From: Pseudomonadota bacterium
GTDB lineage: Bacteria; Pseudomonadota; Gammaproteobacteria; Burkholderiales; Burkholderiaceae_C
Direction: 5' to 3'
DNA: 64,000 nucleotides
Assembly: GCA_021848345.1 (NCBI GenBank)
Contig: JAJZUV010000001.1
Coordinates: 310,001 to 374,000 of the forward strand
In this document: positions 15,399-25,646 of the stretch, one piece after another
How positions within the stretch are numbered: position 1 is the stretch's first letter
How the letters are laid out: each line of letters begins with the position of its first letter
Notes under the pieces: generated by a model
Seen by the model: only the letters and a program-made list of their open reading frames with translations
The model's database searches: none
What the model was told of the DNA's origin: nothing
Program-made: the position numbers and the translations under genes

Positions 15399-17306
15399 AT
15401 GTGTCGTCTGACTTCGCACAAGCTCCTCGCACCCATGGCCGAGAACTCCTTCCATCCCGCGGCGCTGCATGCCTTGCGGCAGTTGCTGGCGCCGCTGCGC
15501 AGTTGCGACATGCTGGTGCAGGCCAACGGCTCGGCCGCCGGCATTCGCATCGTTCATCTCAACGACGCCGCGCGCGCCATGCTCGAGCCCCTGGGTGTCT
15601 CCGAGGGCGCCACGCTGGCAGCGTGGGTGGAGGCGCTGGGCCTGGACCCGGTGGTCTGCATGGGGGCGTTGCGCGAACTCACGGCCGGCGCGCGCGCCGA
15701 CGCGGAACTGGACACGGCGGGAGGGGCGCTGCGTCTGAGGGCGCTGCGCGACGAACAGGATCGGGTGATCGGCTTCCACTTGTCGTGGCAGGACCCGGCG
15801 GCGCCGGTGGTGGACGGGGGCCCGTCCGCCGCCCGGCTGCTGCACGATCTGTCCTGCCGCCCGGTGGCGGCGACGGAGCGGGAACTGGCCGCGCTGGACG
15901 GTCCGGCGCGCCAGGCGCTGGCCTTCCTGCGCGACATGGCGCTGGCCTGGGAGCGCGGGTCCACGAAGGTCGGCCTGGCCGCCGCCCGAGGCTATTTTTC
16001 GCCCAAGGGGTCCGTGCAGGTATTTCGCGAGCGCCAGGCCGAGCAGGAGGCCCTGATCGCCAGCGTCGGCGAAGGCGTGGGCCATGTGGTGGATGCGGCG
16101 CACGCGGTCGAGCACAACATCGGGCTTGCCGCCGAGCGCGCAGGGAATATTTTCCAGGTCTGCGAATCGCGCCAACGCGACGTCGGAGGGGCGCGCGAGC
16201 AATTCCAGACCCTGAGTGACGAGACGGCGCGCAATGCGCAGCATCTGGGGCGTATCCGCGAGCACGCACAGGGCGTCACGCAGGTGCTGCAGGTGATTCG
16301 CGACATCGCGGGACAGACCAATCTTCTCGCCTTGAACGCGGCCATCGAGGCCGCGCGTGCAGGCGAGGCCGGCCGCGGCTTCGCGGTGGTGGCCGACGAG
16401 GTTCGCAGGCTGGCCACCAAGGTGGCGCAGACCGTGGTGACGGCCGGCGAGTCGATCGAGGCGATCCAGGCTTCGGTGGCGGTGGCCCACCAGGTTTCGC
16501 GCACCCTGGGCGAGGCGGTGGAACGCAGTGCCGACCAGATGGGCGGAGTGGTGCAGGGTTTCGCCGACATCCGCGCCGGCATCGAGGCCAACCAGGGGGT
16601 GTTCGAGGAGATCACGCGCCTGAGCCTGTCGGCGCGCGAGGCGGTGGGCGCGCTGTCGCAGAGTTTCGATCGCATGGCCGCGGGCGTGCGCCAGGCCAAC
16701 GAGCAGGGCATCCAGGGTGCGCAGGAGATGTCCGCCCAGTTGCTCGAGACCCTGAACGAGAACAAGGTGCTGCTCGAGGCCACGCTGGATTTCGACACGG
16801 GGTCCGAACTCAGCGTCGCGTCCCGCGCGGCCATCGACGGCGCGCGGGAGATCGGCCAGGCGCTGGAACAGGCGCTGGCCGAGGGGGCGATCTCGCCGGA
16901 GGCGCTGTTCGACGAACAGTACGTGCCGATCCCGGGCTCGCAGCCGCCGAAGTTCCGCACCCGCGCCAGTGCCTTGTTCAAGCAGCGCGTGCAGCCCCTG
17001 CTGGATCGCACGCTGGGACGCGGACCGACCCTGCGCTTCGCCTTCGCCGTGGATCGCAACGGCTACACGCCGACCCACAACACCATCTATGACCAGCCGT
17101 TGACCGGCGATCCCCGCAAGGACCTGGTGGGCAACCGGGCCATGCGCATCTTCAACGATGCCGCGGGCCTCGAAGCCGCCCACAACACCAAGCCCATCCA
17201 CCTGATGATCTACGCGCGCGACACCGGCGAGGTGCTGCGCGAACTGGACGTGCCGATTCGCGTGGGCGACCGGCAGTGGGGCAACCTGCGGGTCGGATTT
17301 CCCTGA
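15399..17306 (+). CDS. Soluble methyl-accepting chemotaxis protein with C-terminal sensor domain
   Basis: 635 residues from ATG 15399 (ATG 15435 is an alternative; neither has a strong ribosome binding site). There is no transmembrane segment, so the receptor is cytoplasmic. Residues 1-130 form a PAS-like domain. The MA signalling hairpin is in the middle, with its tip at about residues 300-340 ([20 protein letters not shown]). The last 170 residues form a separate domain ([39 protein letters not shown]) typical of a C-terminal sensor found in some proteobacterial chemoreceptors. It should signal to CheW/CheA; the ligand is unknown. Confidence 0.85.
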   Translation: MCRLTSHKLLAPMAENSFHPAALHALRQLLAPLRSCDMLVQANGSAAGIRIVHLNDAARAMLEPLGVSEGATLAAWVEALGLDPVVCMGALRELTAGARADAELDTAGGALRLRALRDEQDRVIGFHLSWQDPAAPVVDGGPSAARLLHDLSCRPVAATERELAALDGPARQALAFLRDMALAWERGSTKVGLAAARGYFSPKGSVQVFRERQAEQEALIASVGEGVGHVVDAAHAVEHNIGLAAERAGNIFQVCESRQRDVGGAREQFQTLSDETARNAQHLGRIREHAQGVTQVLQVIRDIAGQTNLLALNAAIEAARAGEAGRGFAVVADEVRRLATKVAQTVVTAGESIEAIQASVAVAHQVSRTLGEAVERSADQMGGVVQGFADIRAGIEANQGVFEEITRLSLSAREAVGALSQSFDRMAAGVRQANEQGIQGAQEMSAQLLETLNENKVLLEATLDFDTGSELSVASRAAIDGAREIGQALEQALAEGAISPEALFDEQYVPIPGSQPPKFRTRASALFKQRVQPLLDRTLGRGPTLRFAFAVDRNGYTPTHNTIYDQPLTGDPRKDLVGNRAMRIFNDAAGLEAAHNTKPIHLMIYARDTGEVLRELDVPIRVGDRQWGNLRVGFP

Positions 17307-17344
17307 GGCGCCGGGCGGCCCCTCGCGGGCGCGGCTGGAAAACA

Positions 17345-17371
17345 GGAAGCCAGGCTGCAGGCCTGGCTTCC
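17345..17371. terminator. Bidirectional terminator between convergent chemoreceptor and OFA transporter
   Basis: Perfect 11-bp stem GGAAGCCAGGC/GCCTGGCTTCC with loop TGCAG, between two genes that converge. On the minus strand it is followed by TGTTTTCC; on the plus strand by CTTCTTG, a weaker tract. Confidence 0.7.
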
Positions 17372-17425
17372 CTTCTTGCGCGTGCATCGCGGGCCGGGGC
17401 CGCGCACGGCCCCGGCCCCGGTCAC

Positions 17426-19060
17426 TCAGAACAACGCCGCCGCCTTGGTCAGCGCGATGTACACGCCGATCAGGAAGGGGATGCCGATGGCCAGCCACGA
17501 CACCAGCCCGAGGGCGCCGAAGCTGCCGCGTGCCGCGCTGTGGGCGCTGTCGGCGCCTTGTTGCTCATGCTGCAGCGAGCGTTCGCGCGCCAGGCGCTGC
17601 TCGTCCATGTGGTGCTTCTCGTGCACCGGCCGGATCAGGGCGTTGAGGATCAGGCCCACCAGCAGCAGCCCCGCCAGGATGTGCAGCGTGCCGTCGTAGA
17701 CCAGGTTGTGGGCCACGCCGGCATTGATCTGCGCCTGGCGGATGTGCGCGATCAGGAACGGGCCGACGATGCCCGCGACCGACCAGGCGGTGAGCAGGCG
17801 ACCGTGGATGGCCCCCACCATCTGCGTGCCGAAGATGTCGGCCAGGTAGGCCGGCACGGTCGAGAAGCCGCCGCCGTACATGGACAGGATGATGCACACC
17901 GCGACCACGAAGGCGCCGGCCATCGCATGGTGCCCCAGCACCGGCAGGCTGAGGTACATCAGGATGCCGATGATGAAGAACAGGAAGTAGGTCGACTTGC
18001 GTCCGATGTGGTCGGAGATGCTGGCCCAGAAAAAGCGCCCCAGGCTGTTGAACAGGCTGATCAGGCCCACCAGTCCGGCCGCGGACGCGGCGATGGCCGC
18101 CTTCTGCGCGGTGGTCAGCGCGGTCGTCGCGTCGAGGCCGATGAGGTGGCCGCCGAACACGTCCTGCAGCATCGGGCTGGCCATCGAGATCACGCCGATG
18201 CCGGCGGTCACGTTGAGGAACAGCACGCCCCAGATGAGCCAGAACTGCGGGGTCTTCCAGGCCGTGTCCAGGTGCACGTGCTTGCTCGTCACCATGGCCT
18301 TGGCCTTGGCCGGCTCGGTCCAGCCCTCGGGCTTCCAGCCGCTGGGCGGAACGCGCATGCCGAAGGCGCCCAGGGACATGACGATCATGTACAGGATGCC
18401 CATGGTGATCAGCGTGGCGGACACACCGGCCGCGGCGTCACCGGCGCCGTAGTGCTTCATCAGCGCCACCGCGATGGGCGCGCCGATCATCGCGCCGCCC
18501 CCGTAGCCCATGATGGCCATGCCGGTGGCCATGCCGCGGCGATCCGGGAACCACTTGATCAGTGTCGAAACCGGGGTGATGTATCCCAGGCCCTGGCCGA
18601 CGCCGCCGATGATCCCGCAGCCCAGCCACAGCAGCCAGAGCTGGTGCATGGACACGCCGATGCCCCCCAGCACCATGCCGCCGCCCCAGCACAGCGCGGC
18701 GATGAAACCGGCCTTGCGCGGCCCGGCGTGTTCGAGCCAGCCGCCCCACAGCGCCGCCGACACCCCGAGCACGGCGATGAACATCTCGAAGGTGGAGGTG
18801 ACCAGCGGCACGCTCCAGTTGCAGGTGGTCGAGAACATCAGGGTCCCCAACCCCGCTGCCTGACAGGTCGCGTCGCTGCCCGAGAGCAGCTTGCTCATCG
18901 GCAGCCAGAACACGGAAAACCCATAAGCCATGCCGATGCACAGGTGGATGGCCAGTGCGGCAGGCGGAACCAGCCATCGATTGAAGCGCGGACCGGCAAC
19001 GATGCGCGCGCGGTCCAGCAGGCCGGGTGCGGCCATGGTTTGGCTAAGTGCCTCGGACAT
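17426..19060 (-). CDS. OFA family major facilitator (oxalate/formate antiporter type)
   Basis: 544 residues with about 12 hydrophobic segments, starting at the ATG preceded by GAGGAGACGAA. Hallmarks of the oxalate:formate antiporter family are present: an N-terminal AYGFSVFWLPMSKL segment, the GxxxGxGxGxxY-like region GGVGQGLGYITPVSTLIKWFPDRRG, and a long cytoplasmic loop. It sits beside the formate dehydrogenase regulator and operon, so transport of formate, oxalate or a related monocarboxylate is the best inference. The C-terminus carries an extra charged loop and two terminal helices. Transcribed in the same direction as the fdsR-like gene, 197 bp downstream of it. Confidence 0.8.
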   Translation of the reverse strand: MSEALSQTMAAPGLLDRARIVAGPRFNRWLVPPAALAIHLCIGMAYGFSVFWLPMSKLLSGSDATCQAAGLGTLMFSTTCNWSVPLVTSTFEMFIAVLGVSAALWGGWLEHAGPRKAGFIAALCWGGGMVLGGIGVSMHQLWLLWLGCGIIGGVGQGLGYITPVSTLIKWFPDRRGMATGMAIMGYGGGAMIGAPIAVALMKHYGAGDAAAGVSATLITMGILYMIVMSLGAFGMRVPPSGWKPEGWTEPAKAKAMVTSKHVHLDTAWKTPQFWLIWGVLFLNVTAGIGVISMASPMLQDVFGGHLIGLDATTALTTAQKAAIAASAAGLVGLISLFNSLGRFFWASISDHIGRKSTYFLFFIIGILMYLSLPVLGHHAMAGAFVVAVCIILSMYGGGFSTVPAYLADIFGTQMVGAIHGRLLTAWSVAGIVGPFLIAHIRQAQINAGVAHNLVYDGTLHILAGLLLVGLILNALIRPVHEKHHMDEQRLARERSLQHEQQGADSAHSAARGSFGALGLVSWLAIGIPFLIGVYIALTKAAALF

Positions 19061-19257
19061 TTCGTCTCCTCGGGACTGTTTGTCATGAACGGGTCGAGCC
19101 GTGGCTGCATGGGCCATGGCTTCGGATCTCGTTATAACCGCATACGAACCGAGGGATCTAGAAGGACCAACCCGGGGTCGGCGTATGCAGGAGGCTTGCG
19201 AGGAAATAATCGGAACGAGGCATTCCGAAAGCATCGAAGAATCCCCGCGACCTCCGT

Positions 19258-20373
19258 CTACGAGGCCTTGGCTCGCGGCCGCCGCGAGCGCGCAGTCGGA
19301 GCCCACAGCCCCGGAAAGGCCTCGCCGAGTTCGAACACGCGCCCGGCGTTGTCGGCCTGGTAGCCGGGGAGCTGGTCCACGGCGTTGCGGAACTCCTGGC
19401 CGCACAGGGTGCGCAAGGTCTGCTGCAGCACCGCGTCGCCCAGGCGCCGGGCCTGGCACAGCAGGAAATAGCGCTCGCTGTGCATGGGCACGAAGTCCAG
19501 GTCGAAGCGCCGGGCCGGAGTTTCCACGCCGAAGGCCACGTCGGCCATGTTGCTGGCCACGTAGGCGGCCACCGCGGCGTGGGTCAACTCGCACTGTTCG
19601 TAGCCGTGCACCCGCGCGGCCTCGATGCCGGCGCGGCGCAGCAGCAGGTCCAGCAGGAAGCGCGTGCCCGAGCCGGGCTGGCGGTTGATGAAACGCAGGT
19701 CCTCGCGCGCCAGGTCCTCGATGCCGTAGATCTTCTTCGGATTGCCCCGCGCGATGATCAGCCCGACGCGGCGCGTGGCCAGTCCGATCACGCGCTGCGT
19801 GGCCGGTTGCAGCCAGCGCCGGTAATGCGCGATGGCGTCGGCCTCGAATTCGCCGATGGGCACGTGGAAGCCGGCCAGGTCGCAGTTGTCCAGCGCAAGG
19901 GACGCCACGGCGTCGCTGCTGCTGCAGTAGCGGAGTTCGTTCAGCACACCGTCGCGGTTGAGCCGTTGATGCAGGGCCTCGACCGCGAACCCGTGGCTCG
20001 CGCGGATGCGCAGCACCGCGTCGTTTTCGTGTTGCACGCGGCCGATCTCGGCCTCGAGCTCCGAGCCCAGCGTGTCCAGCGTGGGCGACAGGCGCGCGGC
20101 GATGCGGCGCTGTGCCCACACGAGCTTCTCCGACAGGGGACTCAGGCGCGAGCCGCGGCCGCGCTCCATCTCGAGCAACGGCATGCCCAGCAGCGCCTCG
20201 CCCTCGCGGATCAAGGCCCAGGCGTGTCGGTAGGACACCCCCACCTCCGCGCAGGCGCGCAACAGGCTGCCGTGCTCGTCCACCGCCAGCAGCAGCGCGA
20301 TGGTGCGCTCGGGCAGCGCGGGGCCGCCGTCCAGGCGCAGGGTCCAGCGGGCTTCGATCGTGACCTCGAACAT
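19258..20373 (-). CDS. fdsR: FdsR-like regulator: ModE-type HTH plus periplasmic-binding-like domain
   Basis: 371 residues. The N-terminal 110 residues are a ModE/LysR-like winged helix-turn-helix (LLLAVDEHGSLLRACAEVGVSYRHAWALIREGEALLG). The remainder resembles a substrate-binding (PBP-like) domain with INRQPGSGTRFLLD, a motif seen in molybdate/tungstate and related sensor regulators. It is divergent from the fds operon, the same place and orientation as fdsR, the regulator of the formate dehydrogenase operon in Cupriavidus necator. Since FdsA needs molybdopterin, sensing molybdate or formate are both plausible effectors. The symbol rests on context and architecture, not on a database match. 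Confidence 0.78.
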   Translation of the reverse strand: MFEVTIEARWTLRLDGGPALPERTIALLLAVDEHGSLLRACAEVGVSYRHAWALIREGEALLGMPLLEMERGRGSRLSPLSEKLVWAQRRIAARLSPTLDTLGSELEAEIGRVQHENDAVLRIRASHGFAVEALHQRLNRDGVLNELRYCSSSDAVASLALDNCDLAGFHVPIGEFEADAIAHYRRWLQPATQRVIGLATRRVGLIIARGNPKKIYGIEDLAREDLRFINRQPGSGTRFLLDLLLRRAGIEAARVHGYEQCELTHAAVAAYVASNMADVAFGVETPARRFDLDFVPMHSERYFLLCQARRLGDAVLQQTLRTLCGQEFRNAVDQLPGYQADNAGRVFELGEAFPGLWAPTARSRRPRAKAS

Positions 20374-20545
20374 AGGGTTATGCCTTAGGAGCCCGGTTTC
20401 TTATGAAATGCGTCGGACGAAGCATATTGCGCAACGCATGCACGAATCCTAAAGTGGTTGAAGAGCAGATGCACTCGGGCGGTGCGGGCCATCGATGGCA
20501 TGGCGGCGCGGCCGGTGGACCTGCGTTCCCCTGCCTGGAGACAAC
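20371..20545. promoter_or_regulatory. fdsR-fdsG divergent control region
   Basis: About 170 bp separate the two start codons. An inverted repeat CATA-N4-TATG (20371-20382) overlaps the fdsR start codon, and ATGCG/CGCAT half-sites flank the segment around 20407-20440. These are candidate FdsR binding sites and would allow autoregulation; I see no convincing sigma-70 promoter pair. Confidence 0.3.
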
Positions 20546-21067
20546 ATGCAACAAACCCCGCAAGGCGAGGCGCGTGACGGCGAAGGCGCCGGGCACGTCG
20601 CGGCGCAGGCCCTGGCGCGTTGGTCCGATCGACCCGGCCCGTTGCTGCCCATCCTGCACGAAATCCAGGAGGCCGTCGGGTACATCCCCGGCGAGGTGGT
20701 GCCGCAGATCGCGCGCGGACTGAACCTGTCGCGCGCCGAGGTCCACGGGGTGATCAGCTACTACCACCACTTCCGCACCGAGGCGCCCGCGCGCCATGTG
20801 ATCCAGGTCTGCCGCGCCGAATCCTGCCAGGCCATGGGCGCCGAGGCCCTGTACGGCCACGTGCTGCGGCGCACCGGTTGCGAGGGCCAGAGCGGGCCGG
20901 GCCATGCCTGCCGGGGCGCCGACGGGCGCTACCAGGTGGAGCCGGTGTACTGCCTGGGCCTGTGCGCGGCTTCGCCCGCGGTGATGATCGGACAGACCCT
21001 GCACGCGCGCGTCGATGCGTCGCGCTTCGACGCATTGATCGACGCGCTGGAGGAGGGCAAGCGATGA
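20546..21067 (+). CDS. fdsG: NAD-dependent formate dehydrogenase gamma subunit (NuoE-like)
   Basis: 173 residues, ATG 20546 after a GGAG-containing leader. It is a thioredoxin-fold [2Fe-2S] protein related to NuoE; the cluster ligands are visible as VCRAESCQ and, 45 residues later, CLGLCAA. It passes electrons within the soluble, NAD-linked molybdenum formate dehydrogenase complex FdsABG. It is the first gene of the operon and overlaps fdsB by ATGA, implying translational coupling. Confidence 0.92.
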   Translation: MQQTPQGEARDGEGAGHVAAQALARWSDRPGPLLPILHEIQEAVGYIPGEVVPQIARGLNLSRAEVHGVISYYHHFRTEAPARHVIQVCRAESCQAMGAEALYGHVLRRTGCEGQSGPGHACRGADGRYQVEPVYCLGLCAASPAVMIGQTLHARVDASRFDALIDALEEGKR

Positions 21068-22632
21068 GTGCCGTGACCCTGTACGTGCCGTGCGATTCCG
21101 CCGCGCGCGCCCTCGGCGCCGACGAGGTGGCGCGCGCGCTGGGCGAGCAATGCGCTCGCCGCGGCCTGGACGTGAACATCGTGCGCAACGGCTCGCGCGG
21201 CCTGTTCTGGCTGGAGCCGCTGGTCGAGGTGGCGGGGCCCGAAGGGCGCATTGCCTACGGGCCGGTGCGGCCCGGGGACGTCCCGGGCCTGCTCGATGCC
21301 GGTGCGCTGCGCGGCGGCGCGCACCCGCTGTGCCACGGCCCGACCGAGAAGATCGAATACCTGGCGCGCCAGCAGCGACTGTGTTTCGCGCGCATGGGCG
21401 TCACCGATCCGCTCTCGCTGTCCGACTACGAGGCGCACGAGGGCTGGGCCGGGCTGCGCGCGGCGCTGGCGCTGCAGCCGCAGCAGATCGTCGAGCAGGT
21501 GCTGGAATCGGGCCTGCGCGGACGCGGCGGCGCGGCCTTCCCGACCGCCATCAAGTGGCGCACCGTGCTGAATACCCCGGCCGCGCAGAAATACGTGGTG
21601 TGCAATGCCGACGAGGGGGACTCGGGCACCTACTCCGACCGCATGACCATGGAGGGCGATCCCTTCATGCTCATCGAGGGCATGGCCATCGCCGGCCTGG
21701 CCAGCGGCGCGACCCGGGGATTCGTCTACATCCGCTCGGAGTACCCCGACGCGATGCGCACGATGCAGCGGGCCATCGAACTCGCCCGCGAGGCCGGCTT
21801 CCTGGGCCCGGACATCCTCGGATCGGGCCGGGCCTTCGACCTGGAGGCCCGTCTGGGCGCCGGCTCCTATGTATGCGGCGAGGAGACGGCGCTGCTCGAG
21901 AGCCTCGAGGGCAAGCGCGGCGTGGTGCGCGCCAAGCCTCCGCTGCCGGCGATCTCCGGCCTGTTCGGGCAGCCGACGGTGATCAACAACGTGATCAGCT
22001 TCGCCTCGGTGCCGCTGATCCTGGCGCGCGGCGCGGCCTTCTACCGCGATTTCGGCATGGGCCGCTCGCGCGGCACCCTGCCCATCCAGCTGGCGGGCAA
22101 CCTCAAGCGTCCCGGGCTGGTGGAGCTGGCCTTCGGCGTCAGCCTGCGCGAGCTGCTGTTCGATTTCGGCGGCGGCAGCGCCAGCGGGCGTCCGATCAAG
22201 GCCGTGCAGGTGGGCGGTCCGCTCGGGGCCTACATGCCCGAGTCGCAATGGGACCTGCCGCTGGACTACGAGGCCTACGCCGCGGTCGGCGCGGTGGTGG
22301 GGCACGGCGGCATCGTCGCCCACGACGACAGCGTGGACCTGGCGGGGCTGGCGCGCTACGCGATGGAGTTCTGCGCCATCGAATCCTGCGGCAAGTGCAC
22401 GCCCTGCCGCATCGGCTCCACGCGCGGCGTGGAGGTGATCGACCGCATTCGCGGCGCCGCCGACGCGGCGCAGCGCGCGCAGCAGGTGCATCTGCTGCGC
22501 GACCTGTGCGACACCATGCTTCACGGCAGCCTGTGCGCGATGGGAGGCATGACGCCCTATCCGGTGCTGTCGGCCCTGAACCACTACCCGCGGGATTTCG
22601 GGCTGGACGCCGCCGACGCGGCGGCGGCCTGA
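21064..22632 (+). CDS. fdsB: NAD-dependent formate dehydrogenase beta subunit (NuoF-like, FMN/NAD)
   Basis: 522 residues, with the start ATG overlapping the fdsG stop. The N-terminal about 120 residues are a thioredoxin-like domain; the rest is NuoF-like with the NAD/FMN-binding stretch LRGRGGAAFPTAIKW, CNADEGDSGTYSDR and GAGSYVCGEETALL. The C-terminal [4Fe-4S] site is SCGKCTPCR near residue 441 plus a later cysteine in GSLCAMG. It takes electrons from the iron-sulfur chain and reduces NAD+ to NADH. The start used in longer frames upstream is rejected because the ATGA overlap fits the operon. Confidence 0.93.
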   Translation: MSAVTLYVPCDSAARALGADEVARALGEQCARRGLDVNIVRNGSRGLFWLEPLVEVAGPEGRIAYGPVRPGDVPGLLDAGALRGGAHPLCHGPTEKIEYLARQQRLCFARMGVTDPLSLSDYEAHEGWAGLRAALALQPQQIVEQVLESGLRGRGGAAFPTAIKWRTVLNTPAAQKYVVCNADEGDSGTYSDRMTMEGDPFMLIEGMAIAGLASGATRGFVYIRSEYPDAMRTMQRAIELAREAGFLGPDILGSGRAFDLEARLGAGSYVCGEETALLESLEGKRGVVRAKPPLPAISGLFGQPTVINNVISFASVPLILARGAAFYRDFGMGRSRGTLPIQLAGNLKRPGLVELAFGVSLRELLFDFGGGSASGRPIKAVQVGGPLGAYMPESQWDLPLDYEAYAAVGAVVGHGGIVAHDDSVDLAGLARYAMEFCAIESCGKCTPCRIGSTRGVEVIDRIRGAADAAQRAQQVHLLRDLCDTMLHGSLCAMGGMTPYPVLSALNHYPRDFGLDAADAAAA

Positions 22633-22666
22633 CCCCCGCGCACCACCCGACACGGAGACACGAACC

Positions 22667-25597
22667 ATGCTCGAGCAACTCAAGCAAGCCGATCTGGGAA
22701 CCCCGCGACGCGAATCGGAGCGCGAGGTGACGCTGGACATCGACGGCGTGCAGGTGAGCGTTCCGCAGGGAACCTCGCTGATGCGCGCGGCCGCCGAGGC
22801 CGGGGTGATGGTGCCCAAGCTGTGCGCCACCGACAGCCTGGAGCCTTTCGGCTCGTGCCGGCTGTGCCTGGTCGAGATCGAGGGCCGCAAGGGTTTCCCG
22901 GCCTCGTGCACGACGCCTGCCGAGGCCGGCATGAAGGTGCGTACCCAGTCGCCGAAGCTGCAGGAGCTGCGCAAGGGCGTGATGGAGCTGTACATCTCCG
23001 ACCATCCGCTGGACTGCCTGACCTGCTCGGCCAACGGCAATTGCGAACTGCAGGACATGGCCGGCGTGACGGGCCTGCGCAACGTGCGCTACGGCTACGC
23101 GGGCGCGAACCACCTGGCCGACACGAAGGACGAGTCCAACCCCTACTTCAGCTACGACCCGGCCAAGTGCATCGTGTGCAATCGCTGCGTGCGTGCCTGC
23201 GAGGAGACCCAGGGGACCTTCGCGCTGACCATCAGCGGGCGCGGCTTCGAGTCGCGCGTGGCCGCCGGTATGAGCGAGTCCTTCATGGATTCGGAGTGCG
23301 TGAGCTGCGGCGCCTGCGTGCAGGCCTGCCCGACCGCCACGTTGATGGAAAAATCGGTGATCGAGCTCGGCCAGGCCGAGCACAGCATCAGTACCACCTG
23401 CGCCTACTGCGGTGTCGGCTGCGGCTTCAAGGCGGAGATGAAGGGCACCCAGGTGGTGCGCATGGTGCCGTGGAAGGACGGTGCCGCCAACGAAGGCCAC
23501 AGCTGCGTCAAGGGCCGCTTCGCCTGGGGCTACGCGACCCACAAGGACCGCATCACCACGCCGATGATCCGCAAGAGCATCGCCGAGCCCTGGCGCGAGG
23601 TGAGCTGGGAGGAGGCGATCGGCTACGCGGCCTCCGAGTTCAAGCGCATCCAGGCCAAATACGGACGCGACTCCATCGGCGGCATCGTCTCCTCGCGCTG
23701 CACCAACGAGGAGGACTACCTGGTGCAGAAGCTGGTGCGCGCGGCCTTCGGCAACAACAACGTCGATACCTGCGCGCGGGTGTGCCATTCCCCCACGGGC
23801 TACGGGCTGAAGCAGACCCTGGGCGAATCGGCCGGCACGCAGACCTTCAAGTCGGTGGAGAAGTCCGACGTGATCATGGTCATCGGCGCCAACCCCACGG
23901 ACGGCCACCCGGTGTTCGCCTCGCGCATGAAAAAGCGCCTGCGCGCCGGCGCCCATCTGATCGTCGTCGATCCGCGGCGCATCGACCTGGTGAAGTCCCC
24001 CCACGTGCGCGCGCAGCACCACCTTCCGTTGCGTCCGGGGACCAACGTGGCCGTGCTCAACGCGCTGGCCCATGTGATCGTGACCGAGGGCCTGGTCGAC
24101 GAGGCCTTCGTGGCCGAGCGCTGCGAGCCCAGGGCCTTCGAGCAGTGGCGCGAATTCGTCGCCCGTGCCGAGCACTCGCCCGAGTCGGTGCAGGCGGTGA
24201 CCGGCGTGCCGGCGGAGCAGCTGCGCGCCGCCGCGCGCCTGTTCGCCACCGGCAACGTCGAGGGCAAGCTGGGAGCGCGGCGTCCGAACGCGGCGATCTA
24301 CTACGGCCTGGGCGTGACCGAGCACGCGCAGGGTTCGACCGCGGTGATGGCCATCGCCAACCTGGCCATGGCCACCGGCAACGTCGGCCGCGAGGGCGTG
24401 GGCGTGAATCCGCTGCGCGGGCAGAACAACGTGCAGGGCTCCTGCGACATGGGATCCTTCCCGCACGAGCTGCCCGGCTACCGGCACGTGTCCGACACGA
24501 CCGTGCGCTCGCAGTTCGAGCAGGTCTGGGGCGTGCAGATCCAGCCCGAGCCGGGGCTGCGCATCCCCAACATGTTCGACGCCGCGCTGGACGGTTCCTT
24601 CAAGGGCCTGTACTGCCAGGGCGAGGACATCGTGCAGTCGGACCCCGACACCCAGCACGTGGCGGCGGCGCTGGCGGCGATGGAATGCATCGTCGTGCAG
24701 GACATCTTTCTCAACGAGACCGCCAAGTACGCGCACGTGTTCCTGCCCGGCTCGTCCTTCCTCGAGAAGGACGGCACCTTCACCAACGCCGAACGTCGCA
24801 TTTCCCGTGTGCGCCAGGTCATGCCTCCGCTGGCCGGCTATGCCGACTGGGAGGTCACGCAACTGCTGTCCAACGCGCTGGGCTACCCGATGAACTATCG
24901 CCATCCCGGCGAGATCATGGACGAGATCGCCGCGCTGACGCCGACCTTCCACGGCGTCAGCTTCGATCTGATCGATCGCCTGGGCAGCGTGCAGTGGCCG
25001 TGCAACGAGCAGGCTCCCCAGGGCACGCCGACCATGCACGTCGGCAGTTTCGTGCGCGGCAAGGGGCGCTTCATCCTGACCGAGTACGTCGCCAGCGACG
25101 AGAAGGTCACGCCCAAGTACCCGCTGCTGCTGACCACCGGGCGCATCCTGTCCCAGTACAACGTGGGCGCGCAGACACGGCGCACCGAGAACAGCCGCTG
25201 GCACGAGGAGGACCGGCTGGAGATCCACCCGCACGACGCCGAGGACCGCGGCATCCGCGAGGGCGACTGGGTGGGCATCAGCAGCCGTTCCGGCGAGACC
25301 GTGCTGCGCGCGCTGGTCAGCGAGCGCATGCAGCCCGGCGTGGTCTACACCACCTTCCACTTTCCCGAGTCGGGGGCCAACGTGATCACCACCGACAGCT
25401 CCGACTGGGCCACCAACTGCCCCGAGTACAAGGTGACGGCGGTGCAGGTCATGCCGGTGAGCCAGCCTTCGACCTGGCAGCGGGAGTACACGCGGTTCAG
25501 CCGCACGCAGGAGCAGTTGCTGGCCCAGCGTCGCGGCGCCCAGGCGGTGGGCGAGGCCCGAGGCGCGCAGGCGGGCAAGGAAGTGGCGGCGACATGA
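22667..25597 (+). CDS. fdsA: NAD-dependent formate dehydrogenase alpha subunit, molybdopterin enzyme
   Basis: 976 residues, the catalytic subunit that oxidises formate to CO2. In order: an N-terminal [2Fe-2S] ferredoxin domain (CATDSLEPFGSCRLC), a NuoG-like cluster region (LDCLTCSANGNC), two [4Fe-4S] motifs (CIVCNRCVRAC and CVSCGACVQAC), then the molybdopterin domains starting with CAYCGVGC. The molybdenum ligand is cysteine, in ARVCHSP at about residue 373, so selenocysteine is not needed. The C-terminal domain (DWVGISSRSGE) is the MGD-binding beta barrel. It starts 34 bp after fdsB with a GGAGA leader. Confidence 0.95.
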   Translation: MLEQLKQADLGTPRRESEREVTLDIDGVQVSVPQGTSLMRAAAEAGVMVPKLCATDSLEPFGSCRLCLVEIEGRKGFPASCTTPAEAGMKVRTQSPKLQELRKGVMELYISDHPLDCLTCSANGNCELQDMAGVTGLRNVRYGYAGANHLADTKDESNPYFSYDPAKCIVCNRCVRACEETQGTFALTISGRGFESRVAAGMSESFMDSECVSCGACVQACPTATLMEKSVIELGQAEHSISTTCAYCGVGCGFKAEMKGTQVVRMVPWKDGAANEGHSCVKGRFAWGYATHKDRITTPMIRKSIAEPWREVSWEEAIGYAASEFKRIQAKYGRDSIGGIVSSRCTNEEDYLVQKLVRAAFGNNNVDTCARVCHSPTGYGLKQTLGESAGTQTFKSVEKSDVIMVIGANPTDGHPVFASRMKKRLRAGAHLIVVDPRRIDLVKSPHVRAQHHLPLRPGTNVAVLNALAHVIVTEGLVDEAFVAERCEPRAFEQWREFVARAEHSPESVQAVTGVPAEQLRAAARLFATGNVEGKLGARRPNAAIYYGLGVTEHAQGSTAVMAIANLAMATGNVGREGVGVNPLRGQNNVQGSCDMGSFPHELPGYRHVSDTTVRSQFEQVWGVQIQPEPGLRIPNMFDAALDGSFKGLYCQGEDIVQSDPDTQHVAAALAAMECIVVQDIFLNETAKYAHVFLPGSSFLEKDGTFTNAERRISRVRQVMPPLAGYADWEVTQLLSNALGYPMNYRHPGEIMDEIAALTPTFHGVSFDLIDRLGSVQWPCNEQAPQGTPTMHVGSFVRGKGRFILTEYVASDEKVTPKYPLLLTTGRILSQYNVGAQTRRTENSRWHEEDRLEIHPHDAEDRGIREGDWVGISSRSGETVLRALVSERMQPGVVYTTFHFPESGANVITTDSSDWATNCPEYKVTAVQVMPVSQPSTWQREYTRFSRTQEQLLAQRRGAQAVGEARGAQAGKEVAAT

Positions 25598-25646
25598 GCT
25601 CGCTGGCGGCCATGGCCCCGGGGCGCCGGGCTCGAACGGAGCCGAG

